DNA of 64,000 nt from Pseudomonas fluorescens (GCF_019212185.1 NZ_CP078138.1:4694501-4758500); one strand, 5' to 3'; numbered from the stretch's first letter, positions 11,231-20,011 are shown. Program-made: numbers and translations. The notes: generated by a model not told the origin, from the sequence alone.

Positions 11231-13039
11231 CTAGATCGGGGCGGTCCGGGTGTTCAGCCACTCCAACGCGGCAGCATCCAGCAACGGGCTCAAGCGTCGA
11301 CGCACTTCGGCGTGATAACCGTTGAACCACTCACGCTCGTTTAACGTCAGCAGCGTGACGTCCAGACAACGGGTGTCGATCGGGCACAGGGTCAGGGTTT
11401 CGAACTCAAGGAACTCACCAAACTCGCTGCTCCCCGCCTCGCGGTTCAATACGAGGTTCTCGATGCGCACGCCCCAACGCCCGGGACGATAGGTCCCCGG
11501 CTCAATGGAAGTGATCATCCCGGGTTGCATCGCTGTTTGCGGCGCGGGGGCAGCCTGATAGGCAATCACCTGCGGGCCTTCATGCACATTCAGGAAGTAA
11601 CCGACGCCATGCCCGGTGCCATGCCCGTAGTCCACGCTTTCGGCCCAGATTGGCGCGCGAGCAATCGCGTCGAGCAAGGGTGACAGGATGCCCCGCGGAA
11701 AGCGCGCACGCGACAGCGCAATCACACCCTTGAGGACTCGCGTGCAATCGCGCTTCTGCTCCACGGTCGGTGTGCCAATCGGCACCATCCGGGTGATATC
11801 GGTGGTGCCGCCCAGGTACTGGCCACCGGAGTCGATCAACAGTAGCCCGTCGCCCTCGATGACAGCGTGTTCTTCTTGCGTTGCATGGTAATGCGGCATT
11901 GCTCCATTGGCGTTGTACGCGGCAATGGTGTTGAAACTCAGCGAAACATAACCCGGACGCCGGGTACGCGCCGCCGTCAGGTGCTCATCAATGGTCAATT
12001 CAGTGATGCGCTCACGGCCCAGCGCACTGTCGAGCCAGGTGAAGAATTCGCACAGGGCCGCGCCATCCTGCTCCATGGCCTGACGGATGTGTTCGGCATC
12101 GGCCAGGCTTTTCTGCGACTTGGCCAAGGTGCTCGGGTTCAGCCCCTCGACCAACTTCACGCCACCGCCGACGTGAGCCAGTAATCCGGCAGTGACTCGC
12201 GCCGGATCGATCTGCAGGCTTGCAGCGCTTGGCACCGCCGCCAATGCCTGCGCCACTTCGGTGTAATCGCGCAGGGTAACCCCGTCCTGTTCTAGGACTT
12301 TGCGCAGGGACGCATCGACCTTGCCCAGCGCCACGAACAAGGTTGCCTGCTCCTGGCTGATCAGGGCAAAGGACACAAACACCGGGTTGAACGATACGTC
12401 GCCGCCGCGCAGGTTGAATAACCAGGCGATGTCGTCCAGGGTGGCGATGAAATGCCAATCGGCACCGCGCGCCTTCAGGGTTTCACGTAGCTTAGTGAGC
12501 TTTTCGCCGCGGCTGACCGTGGCCTCTGGCGGCAAGTGTTGATAGATCGGCTGATTTGGCAGGCTCGGACGATCACTCCAGACTGCATTGAGCAGGTCGA
12601 TGTCGGTGCGCAAGCGGGCACCGCGCTCCTCCAGCTTGCCACCCAGGGTTCGCGCCGCAGCCACGGCCATCACTGCACCGTCCACCGCCACCACAGCGCC
12701 TTCGGGAGTTTGTTCGGCCAGCCAGTCCAGGGGGCCTGGCTGACCCGGTTGCAGCTTGACCAACTCGATCCCGCTGCCCTTGAGTTCCTTGCTCGCCTGC
12801 TCCCAGTATCGACTGTCAGCCCAGACACCGGCGAAGTCGGCAGTCACGATCAGGGTCCCGACCGAGCCATGAAAGCCCGACAGCCACTGACGTCCCTGCC
12901 AATAGGCCGGCAGATACTCCGATAAATGCGGATCGGCGGACGGCACCAGCAATGCGTGAATGCCTTCCCGGCGCATCAACTCGCGGACGTGGGCCAGGCG
13001 CTGCGGAACCGTTCCCTGGGTCAAAGGCTGCGTACTCAT
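11231..13039 (-). CDS. Xaa-Pro aminopeptidase (M24B, aminopeptidase P family)
   Basis: A protein of about 602 residues, the large APP1/XPNPEP1-like type with two creatinase-like N-terminal domains and a pita-bread catalytic domain. The metal ligands are visible: Asp in LLIDSGGQY and TTDITR, His in GHGTGHGVGYFLNVHEGPQ, Glu in SIEPGTY and RIENLVLN. It removes N-terminal residues followed by proline, in the cytoplasm, with two metal ions (usually Mn). Two adjacent ATG codons exist; the second (13039) has the better distance from AGGAG. A cysteine desulfurase gene lies 58 bases upstream on the same strand and may share a transcript. Confidence 0.9.
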   Translation of the reverse strand: MSTQPLTQGTVPQRLAHVRELMRREGIHALLVPSADPHLSEYLPAYWQGRQWLSGFHGSVGTLIVTADFAGVWADSRYWEQASKELKGSGIELVKLQPGQPGPLDWLAEQTPEGAVVAVDGAVMAVAAARTLGGKLEERGARLRTDIDLLNAVWSDRPSLPNQPIYQHLPPEATVSRGEKLTKLRETLKARGADWHFIATLDDIAWLFNLRGGDVSFNPVFVSFALISQEQATLFVALGKVDASLRKVLEQDGVTLRDYTEVAQALAAVPSAASLQIDPARVTAGLLAHVGGGVKLVEGLNPSTLAKSQKSLADAEHIRQAMEQDGAALCEFFTWLDSALGRERITELTIDEHLTAARTRRPGYVSLSFNTIAAYNANGAMPHYHATQEEHAVIEGDGLLLIDSGGQYLGGTTDITRMVPIGTPTVEQKRDCTRVLKGVIALSRARFPRGILSPLLDAIARAPIWAESVDYGHGTGHGVGYFLNVHEGPQVIAYQAAPAPQTAMQPGMITSIEPGTYRPGRWGVRIENLVLNREAGSSEFGEFLEFETLTLCPIDTRCLDVTLLTLNEREWFNGYHAEVRRRLSPLLDAAALEWLNTRTAPI

Positions 13040-13097
13040 CATGTCTCCTGCTAACCACTGGAATATCGTTACAAGGCGCTGACTCGTGGTCGACGCC

Positions 13098-14267
13098 TCA
13101 GGGTTGGGGAGTAGCCCAAAACGCCGGTGGACTGGCGAGCGCTGTCTTGATCAACTGGGCCACCTGATCGATGTCCTGCTCGGTGGTGAAGCGTCCCAGG
13201 CTCAGGCGGATCGTCCGTCCTGCGTTGCGGGCATCAAGGCCAAGCGCCAGGAGCACATGGGAAGGCGCATTGCTCGCGGAGTTGCAGGCCGAGGTCGCCG
13301 AGAACGCAATGGACGCGCTGAGTGCCTGGCCGTTGAACTCACCTTCCCTGAAGGTCAGGCTCAGGGTATGGGGAATGCGCTGTGTTGCGCTGCCATTCAG
13401 GCAGCACCCGGCGATTGCGCCAAGTTGTTTAAGCAAACGGCTGCGCAGGCGGACAATAGTCGCCGCTTCTTCGGCAAAATGCTCGGCCGCCAAGGCAAAG
13501 GCCGCCCCCATCGCCGCAATCTGATGGGTCGCCAGGGTTCCGGAGCGCAAACCGCCCTCATGCCCACCGCCGTGGATTTGTGCCTGCAGGCGCTGCTCGG
13601 CCCGCGGTCCGACGTACAACGCGCCGATACCCTTGGGACCATAGAGCTTGTGGGCTGAAAACGACATCAGGTCCACTGGCCACTCGGTCAGGTTGATCGC
13701 CACTTTGCCCGCCCCCTGCGCCGCATCGACATGGAACAACGCCCCATGTTCACGGACTGTCTGGCCGATGGCGGGTATATCGTTGAGCGTGCCGAGTTCG
13801 TTATTGACCAACATGACCGAGACCAGGAAGGTGTCTTCGCGCAGCGCCTCGCTGACTGCCTGCGCCGTGACAAGCCCTTCGGCATCCGGCAGCAGGTAAG
13901 TGACCTCGATCCCGCTGTCCTGCAATTGCCGGGCGGTGTCGAGGATGGCCTTGTGTTCGATCTGGCTGGTAACAATGTGTCCGCCGCCACAGCCTCGGGC
14001 CTGGGCAACCCCCTTGAGGGCCAGGTTATTGGATTCGGTGGCGCCGGATGTCCAGACGATCTGCTGCGCTTGCGCGCCTACCAGGTCGGCGACTTGCTGT
14101 CGGGCCAGCTCGACCGAACGCCTGGCCTGCTGGCCAAACGCATGGGAACTGGATGCCGGGTTGCCGAAGTTACCGTTAAATCCCAGGCACTCAACCATGA
14201 CCTGAATGACCCGCTCATCCACAGGCGTCGTGGCGGCGTAGTCGAAATATAAAGGACGATTATTCAT
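13098..14267 (-). CDS. Cysteine desulfurase (IscS/NifS-like, class V aminotransferase)
   Basis: A 389-residue PLP enzyme starting YFDYAATTPVDE. The PLP lysine is in SFSAHKLYGPKGIGALYV, and the catalytic loop reads SATSACNSASNAPSHVLLALG, with the Cys that carries the persulfide. It would move sulfur from cysteine to a carrier. The loop has the length of group-I (IscS/NifS) enzymes. There is no iscU, iscA, hscB or regulator nearby, so this is a stand-alone paralogue, not the housekeeping iscS; its acceptor may be a tRNA-thiolation or other sulfur relay protein. No clear Shine-Dalgarno precedes the ATG. Confidence 0.87.
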   Translation of the reverse strand: MNNRPLYFDYAATTPVDERVIQVMVECLGFNGNFGNPASSSHAFGQQARRSVELARQQVADLVGAQAQQIVWTSGATESNNLALKGVAQARGCGGGHIVTSQIEHKAILDTARQLQDSGIEVTYLLPDAEGLVTAQAVSEALREDTFLVSVMLVNNELGTLNDIPAIGQTVREHGALFHVDAAQGAGKVAINLTEWPVDLMSFSAHKLYGPKGIGALYVGPRAEQRLQAQIHGGGHEGGLRSGTLATHQIAAMGAAFALAAEHFAEEAATIVRLRSRLLKQLGAIAGCCLNGSATQRIPHTLSLTFREGEFNGQALSASIAFSATSACNSASNAPSHVLLALGLDARNAGRTIRLSLGRFTTEQDIDQVAQLIKTALASPPAFWATPQP

Positions 14268-14470
14268 AAAAGGCTCGCAGAGCGGGTTCCCGGATCATCG
14301 GCTCTGGAATGAATCTGCGTCACATCACGCCTGAAAAGGCGGCGGATCACAGAAGAATTCAGCAATGCCTGATCGGATGCAGTTAAAGAAAGACAACTTC
14401 ATTTAAAAGTGCGTAGGAACGCTCCTGAAGTTCAGCTTAACAGGCATCGGACTCCGGGTTGAAGCACTCG

Positions 14471-15085
14471 TCAACCGAAGCTTTCATGCAGCATAGGGTA
14501 CAGCGACGCAACCAACAGCAAGGCCATGCCCCAGTTAAACAGACGCAGCCAGCGGCGATCGCGCAGGACATTGCGCAACAGGCTGCCACAGACCACCCAG
14601 ACACCGACACTGGGCAGGTTGATCAAAGCAAATACCCCCGCAATCACGATCACATTGGTGAAATAACCCTGCAGCGGGGTGTAGGTGCTGATGGCACCAA
14701 TGGCCATGATCCAAGCCTTCGGATTGACCCATTGAAAGGCCGCCGCGCCCAGGTAACTGATAGGTTTAGCCTGGCCGTCCGCGGAATCCGAGACCGGCCC
14801 GGAATGGGCGATCTTCCATGCCAGGTACAACAAATAGCTCGCACCCACGACGCGCAGCACGTTGTACAGCACAGGATAGCTTTGAAAGACCGCGCCCAGG
14901 CCAAAGCCGACGGCCAGCACCAGGATGAAAAAACCGCAGGTAATGCCGAGCATGTGGGGAATGGTGCGGTTGAACCCGAAATTGACACCGGACGCCAGCA
15001 GCATGGTGTTGTTCGGTCCGGGAGTGATCGACGTCACCAGCGCAAACAGGGCAAAGCCCAGCAGTAAATCCAGGGAGAGGGTCAT
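14471..15085 (-). CDS. LysE/RhtB-family amino-acid exporter
   Basis: A 204-residue inner-membrane protein with about six hydrophobic segments. The family signature SITPGPNNTMLLASGVNFGFNR lies at residues 19-40, and QWVNPKAWIMAIGAIST near residue 122 is another family mark. LysE/RhtB proteins export basic amino acids, homoserine lactone, threonine or cysteine metabolites; the exact substrate cannot be told. It stands alone; upstream on the minus strand is a separate small lipoprotein gene, and 200 bases downstream begins the cysteine desulfurase promoter region. Confidence 0.87.
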   Translation of the reverse strand: MTLSLDLLLGFALFALVTSITPGPNNTMLLASGVNFGFNRTIPHMLGITCGFFILVLAVGFGLGAVFQSYPVLYNVLRVVGASYLLYLAWKIAHSGPVSDSADGQAKPISYLGAAAFQWVNPKAWIMAIGAISTYTPLQGYFTNVIVIAGVFALINLPSVGVWVVCGSLLRNVLRDRRWLRLFNWGMALLLVASLYPMLHESFG

Positions 15086-15181
15086 GGTGCGATTCCATCA
15101 GGGCAGTCAGATATTGACCCTATCGCAGCCCCTGTGCGAAGCCCACGCACAGTTGGGGAAAACTTCGAGCGGTACAGTCAC

Positions 15182-15451
15182 TCAGCTGGCGCGCCCCTGC
15201 AGCACTCGGCCGCGCTCGGCGTTCATCTCGCCCTGTTGGTCGAAGCCATAGTTTTTACGCGGCTCGCCGAGCAGCTCGGCTTTTTTCGCCTGGTACTCAT
15301 CAAAGGACAGGCCACGACGGTTAAGCGCTTCCAGAGATAGCTCACGTTGTTCCGCGGCCGTGTAGGGGCGCAGTTCCGGGGCGGGATGGCTGGCACAACC
15401 GGCAAGCACCGTTACGACGCTGAGCAGCGAGAGAGCAAGAAGAGTGTTCAT
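15182..15451 (-). CDS. Small lipoprotein of unknown function
   Basis: An 89-residue protein. The start is ATG 15451, behind AGGACC, giving the signal MNTLLALSLLSVVTVLAGC with lipidated Cys at residue 19; the upstream in-frame extension to 15508 would bury the signal. The mature chain is charged and helical (YTAAEQRELSLEALNRRGLSFDEYQAKKAELL), resembling short-helix SHOCT-like segments with an L.....G..T..E(Y)..KK..LL pattern. Function unknown; anchored in the cell envelope. It stands alone between the LysE gene and the ABM gene, all on the minus strand but with separate promoters likely. Confidence 0.75.
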   Translation of the reverse strand: MNTLLALSLLSVVTVLAGCASHPAPELRPYTAAEQRELSLEALNRRGLSFDEYQAKKAELLGEPRKNYGFDQQGEMNAERGRVLQGRAS

Positions 15452-15557
15452 CGAAAAGGTCCTGTGAGCGGCGCTGGGCAATGGACACAGGCTACTCGTG
15501 GACCTCACGGGAGAAAAATCATCGCGCTCGATAGTCGTTATCGGCGTTTTAACCGAT

Positions 15558-15923
15558 TCAACTCACCAGACTGCAGTGCAGGGCATTGTCCTCACTGCGT
15601 TCAATACTGCGCAGGACCTGGAAGCTGCCGAAGGTGACGCCTTTGGCCTGGTGAGCCCGGATCAATTGCCAGAAATCCCGCTCGCCACTCTCTATCCCCT
15701 GAAAAGCCGCTTCTCCAGCTTCACGCGATTGCCATTGCAGATAGTTGAGCACCCGCCGGCCATCGTCGCTGGCCTGCACACTGGCACTGAGAAACCCTTG
15801 ACTATGCTGCGCCAGATGCTCGGTCTGCGCCGACAACGCCAGCACTAAAGCGTGCTGTTGATCAGGTTCGACATCAAATTCGATCAATTGAGTGAAACTG
15901 CGATTTTTTTCCAGCGATTGCAT
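15558..15923 (-). CDS. ABM-domain (antibiotic biosynthesis monooxygenase-like) protein, SoxR target
   Basis: A 121-residue protein of the ABM ferredoxin-like fold: RSFTQLIEFDVEPDQQHALVLALSAQTEHLAQHSQGFLSASVQASDDGRRVLNYLQWQS is the standard beta-alpha-beta core. I place the start at ATG 15923 (behind a purine-rich GGGGGAA); the frame stays open to 16010 but that would overrun the promoter. It is divergent from soxR with a SoxR box between, the same arrangement as PA2274/soxR in P. aeruginosa, where the monooxygenase-like gene is one of the few SoxR targets. A role in handling redox-cycling compounds is inferred. Confidence 0.85.
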   Translation of the reverse strand: MQSLEKNRSFTQLIEFDVEPDQQHALVLALSAQTEHLAQHSQGFLSASVQASDDGRRVLNYLQWQSREAGEAAFQGIESGERDFWQLIRAHQAKGVTFGSFQVLRSIERSEDNALHCSLVS

Positions 15924-15972
15924 GAGGATTCCCCCTGGCGCGTCGATCGCAACTTGCGAGTTGAAGGCGGGC

Positions 15973-16003
15973 AGGATAAAACCTCCAGTTAAGTAAAGGT
16001 CAA
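15973..16003 (-). promoter_or_regulatory. SoxR box inside a 19-bp-spacer promoter
   Basis: The near-palindrome CCTCCAGTTAAGTAAAGG at 15982-15999 matches the SoxR box pattern CCT..AGTTAA.T..AGG. On the minus strand it lies between -35 TTGACC (15998-16003) and -10 TATCCT (15973-15978), with a 19-bp spacer. Such an overlong spacer is what MerR-family activators untwist. It points to the ABM gene. Confidence 0.85.
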
Positions 16004-16015
16004 GCGACAAACGAG

Positions 16016-16474
16016 ATGATTGAAAAAGAAAACCTGCACAAGGAACTCAGTGTCGGGCAATTGGCCGAGCGCAGTGGCGTGGCGGTTACCGCCCTGCACT
16101 TCTATGAGTCCAAGGGGCTGATCCACAGCAATCGCAACCAGGGCAATCAGCGACGCTATCCGCGCGAAGTGCTGCGCCGGGTGGCGTTGATCAAGGTGGC
16201 GCAGCGCCTGGGCATTCCCCTTGCAGAAATCGGCGAGGCGCTCAAGTCCCTTCCCAACCATCGCGCGCCGAATGCCGCGGACTGGAAGCTGCTGTCGGAA
16301 AAGTGGGGCAATGATCTGGATGAGCGCATCCGGCAATTGACCTTGCTGCGCAGCAAGCTCAATGGCTGCATCGGCTGTGGCTGCCTGTCGATGGAAGCCT
16401 GTCCACTGCGTAACTACGCCGATGTACTCGGCGAACAGGGCTCCGGGGCGCAACTGCTCAAGCCCGAGACTTGA
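16016..16474 (+). CDS. soxR: Redox-sensitive transcriptional activator SoxR
   Basis: A 152-residue MerR-family protein. The N-terminal winged helix ([26 protein letters not shown]) is followed by a coiled dimer helix and the [2Fe-2S] cluster motif [12 protein letters not shown] (CX2CXCX5C) near residues 118-130. Oxidation of the cluster by redox-cycling drugs such as phenazines turns it on. In Pseudomonas it does not drive soxS but acts directly on a few targets. The start ATG 16016 lies 12 bases past the operator, so soxR is probably autoregulated. It is divergent from the ABM gene. Confidence 0.95.
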   Translation: MIEKENLHKELSVGQLAERSGVAVTALHFYESKGLIHSNRNQGNQRRYPREVLRRVALIKVAQRLGIPLAEIGEALKSLPNHRAPNAADWKLLSEKWGNDLDERIRQLTLLRSKLNGCIGCGCLSMEACPLRNYADVLGEQGSGAQLLKPET

Positions 16475-16605
16475 ACATGACCAAACGGCACTTTGATGGC
16501 ACTTTCTGCACCCCGTCGGGCACATCTATGGGCGGGTGAGGCTGGCTTATAGTGAGTTGACCGCACACCGCCCTGCTACGTCCCGCCCAATAAAGGAGAA
16601 CGGTC

Positions 16606-17064
16606 ATGAGCGTCAAACCCATTCCCGACGGTTTCCAGTGCATCACCCCCTACCTCGGCATCGCCAAGGCCGCCGAAGCCATCGAGTTCTACAAGAAAGC
16701 CTTCGGCGCGACCGAAGTCATGCGCCTGTCAATGCCGGACGGAACCGTCGGCCATGCTGAGCTGCGGATCGGCGGCTTCCCCATCATGCTGGGCACGCCA
16801 TGCGATCAAGGCCCACTGCGCAATCCGGATGCGTCGCCATCCGTCGGGCTACATCTTTATGTCGCAGATGTCGATAAAAGCTACCTCCAGGCAATCAACG
16901 CCGGTGGCACTGTCGTTTCAGAGGTCAAGGACCAATTCTACGGCGACCGCTCGGGCACCTTGAAAGACCCCTATGGGCACCTGTGGTTTCTCGCCACCCA
17001 CAAGGAAGAGCTGACTCAGGCGCAGATCGAAGAGCGGGCCAAGGACATGTTCAAGCCTCAATAA
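16606..17064 (+). CDS. VOC-family protein (PhnB/glyoxalase-like)
   Basis: A 152-residue protein behind a strong AAAGGAG site. The vicinal-oxygen-chelate fold is visible in two halves: CITPYLGIAKAAEAIEFYKKAFGATEVMRL and LHLYVADVDKSYLQAINAGGTVV, ending with the DPYGHLWFLATHKEEL block typical of PhnB-like proteins. Possible metal ligands include His in GHAELRIG and the late GHLW. Substrate unknown; relatives include glyoxalases, dioxygenases and resistance proteins. It stands alone between soxR and the fpv operon. Confidence 0.82.
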   Translation: MSVKPIPDGFQCITPYLGIAKAAEAIEFYKKAFGATEVMRLSMPDGTVGHAELRIGGFPIMLGTPCDQGPLRNPDASPSVGLHLYVADVDKSYLQAINAGGTVVSEVKDQFYGDRSGTLKDPYGHLWFLATHKEELTQAQIEERAKDMFKPQ

Positions 17065-17187
17065 TAAAACTCCCCATAGAAGCTCGGCCTTACACGCACC
17101 AGTGCAGGCCGACGGGGCCTCTGCGCGCCCCCTCCAGCTTTCTGAAAGCCATTTAGAAACATTTGGTTTCATCTTAATTTTCGGGTT

Positions 17188-17208
17188 TTTTGATTCTCAT
17201 TCGTCTTA
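17188..17208 (+). promoter_or_regulatory. Possible Fur-box half-site upstream of fpvG
   Basis: The minus strand reads GAATGAGAATCA, close to a left half of the Pseudomonas Fur box (AATGAGAATCATT); the right half is poor. It lies about 100 bases before fpvG in an otherwise featureless AT-rich gap (17065-17307). Iron control of this operon is expected. I found no PvdS (IS) box. Confidence 0.35.
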
Positions 17209-17307
17209 ACTAGATGCAGCCCGCCGCGTAGGCAAAAGCTACGGCCGGCTTTTCAGGAATAACGGTGCCCCCGCACCGCTCCTCTCATCGAATCAAGACC
17301 CTCATTC

Positions 17308-18519
17308 ATGTCGAAGAAATCCCGCTCCAAACTGTGGTTTCTGGTGCACAGCTGGCTGGCATTGCCCATCTGGTTCTTTGTGCTGATCGTCTGCGTCACC
17401 GGCACCCTGGCCGTTGTCAGCCAGGAAATTGTCTGGCTGGCCAACCCCGATGTTCGCGCCAGCAAGCCGTCCGATGATGCCGAACTGCTCAGTTACCAGC
17501 AGGTGCTCACCGCCATCAACAAGGCCGAGCCGCAAACCATCGTCGAATCCATCAGCCGCTCGGATGAATCCCACTTCGCCTTGACCGCCAGTGTGAGCTA
17601 TCCGGATGGGCGTTCGGTGTCGGTCTACGTCAACCCCTACACGGGGGTTATCCAGGGCATCAGCCCGGACTTCAACTTCGAAGCCTTCACTCGGGCCTTG
17701 CATGGCTGGTGGCTGGTGCCCTTCACCAATGGATTCAGCTGGGGCTGGTACCTGGTGTCGTTCCTCGGCATTCCCCTGCTGGTGTCGTTAATTACTGGCC
17801 TGGTGGTGTACAAAAAGTTCTGGAAAGGCTTTTTCAAGCCGACCCTGCGTTTCAACCATGGCGCGCGGATTTTCTGGGGCGATTTCCATCGCCTGAGCGG
17901 GATCTGGTCGATCTGGTTCATCGCGGTCATCTCGGTCACCGGCATCTGGTTCCTGATCGAAGCGCTGCTGTTCGACAACCACATCTCGATTTCCAGCGAG
18001 CCAGTGATTCCAGTGGTCGCCCGCGAAAGCGTGCCGGTCTCGGCGGACGGTTCACCGCCGAAAATCATCGACCTGGACAACGCCATCCTCATCGCCCAGG
18101 AGAAAATCCCCGGGCTCGAGGCAAGCTTCGTCAGCCTGCCGAGCAATGCCTATAGCCACTTGAACGTAGGTGGCCGTGGCTGGTATCCGCTGATGTTCCA
18201 GACCGCCACCATCAACCCCTACAACGGCGAGATCGATGCCTCGCGCCTGCTGTCGGACCGCACCGGGCTGGAGTTCGTTACCGAATCCATGCGTCCGCTG
18301 CACACCGGCGACTTTGGTGGCCTGTGGATCAAGATGATCTGGTTCTTCTTCGGCCTGGTGCTGAGCATGATGGTCCTTAGCGGCTTGCTGATCTGGACCA
18401 AGCGCACCGCCCTGGCCACCGCCAATGCCCTGAAACGTAGCAACAAGCCACCCCGTGCGGCCAAGGTTGAACAACCGGTTGCAGCCATGAACAGCAACTC
18501 GCCAGAGGGCAACCTGTGA
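17308..18519 (+). CDS. fpvG: FpvG, inner-membrane ferripyoverdine reductase (PepSY-TM)
   Basis: A 403-residue membrane protein with the PepSY-associated TM layout: four long hydrophobic helices (near residues 12-35, 140-165, 195-215 and 340-365) and periplasmic loops. Conserved membrane histidines include KLWFLVHSWLALPIW, RALHGWWLVP, GDFHRLSGIW and RPLHTGDFGG, likely haem or iron ligands. In P. aeruginosa FpvG (PA2403) reduces Fe(III) in ferripyoverdine to release iron in the periplasm. It heads an eight-gene operon with the same order as PA2403-PA2410. No good Shine-Dalgarno precedes ATG 17308. Confidence 0.88.
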   Translation: MSKKSRSKLWFLVHSWLALPIWFFVLIVCVTGTLAVVSQEIVWLANPDVRASKPSDDAELLSYQQVLTAINKAEPQTIVESISRSDESHFALTASVSYPDGRSVSVYVNPYTGVIQGISPDFNFEAFTRALHGWWLVPFTNGFSWGWYLVSFLGIPLLVSLITGLVVYKKFWKGFFKPTLRFNHGARIFWGDFHRLSGIWSIWFIAVISVTGIWFLIEALLFDNHISISSEPVIPVVARESVPVSADGSPPKIIDLDNAILIAQEKIPGLEASFVSLPSNAYSHLNVGGRGWYPLMFQTATINPYNGEIDASRLLSDRTGLEFVTESMRPLHTGDFGGLWIKMIWFFFGLVLSMMVLSGLLIWTKRTALATANALKRSNKPPRAAKVEQPVAAMNSNSPEGNL

Positions 18520-19061
18520 GCAAGGTCAGCGCCGTAACACCACAACCGTCACGCTTGAGCCAGCTTTGGCACAAGTATCGTTTTCATATCAACATCCTGC
18601 TGCTGTTGATCCCGCTGGGATTCATGCCCAAGTACTTCGCCGACGTCGCGCTGTTTCGTGGCGATAGCGGCCTGGGCGAACGTGAAATCGGCGAGATCCA
18701 GGTCGGCCCCTGGAGCCTGCAACTGGCTGAGTTGCGCAACGAAGCGCCGCTCAACTCCGGGCCGGCGGGCTACATGAAGAGCTTCAACGCAGCGCTGTGC
18801 CAGGCCTGTATCAGTGAGGTCAAGGCTACGTATCTGCGTATCGGCAAACCCCGCAGCTTGCGCGCCGCCGGGGTGATTTTCTTTGGTTCGCCCTATCGCA
18901 TGGGCGCGACCCTGCCGATCCCGCAGAAGACCAACGCCGACGCCGAAATCTGGATCACCATGGAAGGCTGGGACGGCAGCATGCACCAGGCCGCCGTACC
19001 GCTCGCCAACGCTTCCCCCGCGACCCTCGCCTGGCTGAACAAACAAGGAGGCAAACCATGA
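18516..19061 (+). CDS. fpvH: FpvH, membrane-anchored partner of FpvG
   Basis: A 181-residue protein starting at GTG 18516, overlapping the fpvG stop by four bases, with GAGGG upstream. One N-terminal membrane helix (INILLLLIPLGFMPKYFADVALF) precedes a periplasmic domain with two close cysteines in ALCQACISEVKATYLRIG (CxxC), which may bind metal or haem. The order between fpvG and fpvJ identifies it; in P. aeruginosa FpvH, J and K help FpvG in iron release from pyoverdine, but their separate jobs are not settled. Confidence 0.82.
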   Translation: MSKVSAVTPQPSRLSQLWHKYRFHINILLLLIPLGFMPKYFADVALFRGDSGLGEREIGEIQVGPWSLQLAELRNEAPLNSGPAGYMKSFNAALCQACISEVKATYLRIGKPRSLRAAGVIFFGSPYRMGATLPIPQKTNADAEIWITMEGWDGSMHQAAVPLANASPATLAWLNKQGGKP

Positions 19062-19405
19062 CCGTTGCCCGCCGTAATTCCCCACTGCGCCTGCTTGGCA
19101 GTGCACTGTTTCTGGCTTTGGGCGCAGGTTTCAGCGCACAGGCACTGGCCCACAACCCAATGTGCGAATGCAAGGCCATCGATGCCGAGCAGATTCGCTG
19201 CACCGGTGGTTTTTCCGATGGCAGCGGCGCACCGGGGGTGACCCTGGATGTGATCGGCTATGACGAGACCATCCTGGTCCCGGGCAAGCTCGGCGCCGAT
19301 TCGACCGTGACCTTCAAAAAACCCGGCGCTGAATTCTACGTCCTGTTCGACGCCGGCCCAGGCCACGTGGTCGAAATCGACCAAGCGGATATCGAGGCCC
19401 CATGA
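19058..19405 (+). CDS. fpvJ: FpvJ, small periplasmic protein of the pyoverdine-iron release system
   Basis: A 115-residue protein with a signal peptide (LLGSALFLALGAGFSAQALA), behind AAGGAGG and overlapping fpvH by ATGA. The mature protein starts HNPMCECKAIDAEQIRCTGGFSDGSG with three cysteines and a His in the first 20 residues, which could bind iron or form a disulfide. A beta-rich domain (VTLDVIGYDETILVPGKLG) follows. Same place and size as PA2405. Its exact role is not known to me. Confidence 0.82.
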   Translation: MTVARRNSPLRLLGSALFLALGAGFSAQALAHNPMCECKAIDAEQIRCTGGFSDGSGAPGVTLDVIGYDETILVPGKLGADSTVTFKKPGAEFYVLFDAGPGHVVEIDQADIEAP

Positions 19406-19977
19406 GCACGCCCACCACCCAACTCGTGCGCCCGGCCGGTGCCGGCCACGAAACCCTATATGTCCTGCTGCTGTGCCTGGCGATCCTCGCGGTTGCCGGC
19501 TCGGTTGTGCTTTGGCGCGGCGAATCCCAGGTCATCAGCAGCGTCGAGTCCCATCAACTGGATGCCCGCCGCGACCTCAGCGCTGCCGAGCAAGGTATTT
19601 ACGCCGACCTGCGGGTGACCCTCGACGAAATCCAGCTGTTGCGCGAAGAACAACAGGCCCTGCCGACCCCGCAACTCCTTGCCGACGAAGGCTTTGCGCC
19701 TTTTGCCCAGGACGCCAGCTCGGTCAGCCGTGGCGGCCATGCCTGGCAGTTGCTCGACAGCAACGCCTACTTTGGCCAGAGCCAGGCCCCTGAAGTGGCC
19801 GGTTCGTTCCTGATGCGCCTGAACGCCGAAGGCAAAGCCGAGCCGGACATCTGGCTCAATCGCAGCAAAGACCTGAAAGCCCCTGGCGACCTGGCCGACA
19901 GCGCACTAAGCAGCGCGGGCTGGAAACAGGTCGTCGCTCAATTCGACGCCGGTGTCACCCGTCAGCATAAACACTGA
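19402..19977 (+). CDS. fpvK: FpvK, inner-membrane protein (DUF6162-like)
   Basis: A 191-residue protein overlapping fpvJ by ATGA. It has one N-terminal membrane helix (YVLLLCLAILAVAGSVVLW) and a helical periplasmic domain (SSVESHQLDARRDLSAAEQGIYADLRVTLDEIQLL). The chain ends in a His-containing tail (TRQHKH). Position and size match PA2406. It probably forms an inner-membrane assembly with FpvG and FpvH; no catalytic motif is visible. Confidence 0.8.
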   Translation: MSTPTTQLVRPAGAGHETLYVLLLCLAILAVAGSVVLWRGESQVISSVESHQLDARRDLSAAEQGIYADLRVTLDEIQLLREEQQALPTPQLLADEGFAPFAQDASSVSRGGHAWQLLDSNAYFGQSQAPEVAGSFLMRLNAEGKAEPDIWLNRSKDLKAPGDLADSALSSAGWKQVVAQFDAGVTRQHKH

Positions 19978-20011
19978 TTTGCGCATTCCTCCGAGAGAAG
20001 ACCGCTTGCCC

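Noticed and set aside
13098..14267. Calling this gene iscS of the isc operon
   Set aside because: iscR, iscU, iscA, hscBA and fdx are all missing around it.
17065..17307. A PvdS (IS) box before fpvG
   Set aside because: No TAAAT-N16/17-CGT pair in the plus direction; TAAAT occurs only on the other strand.
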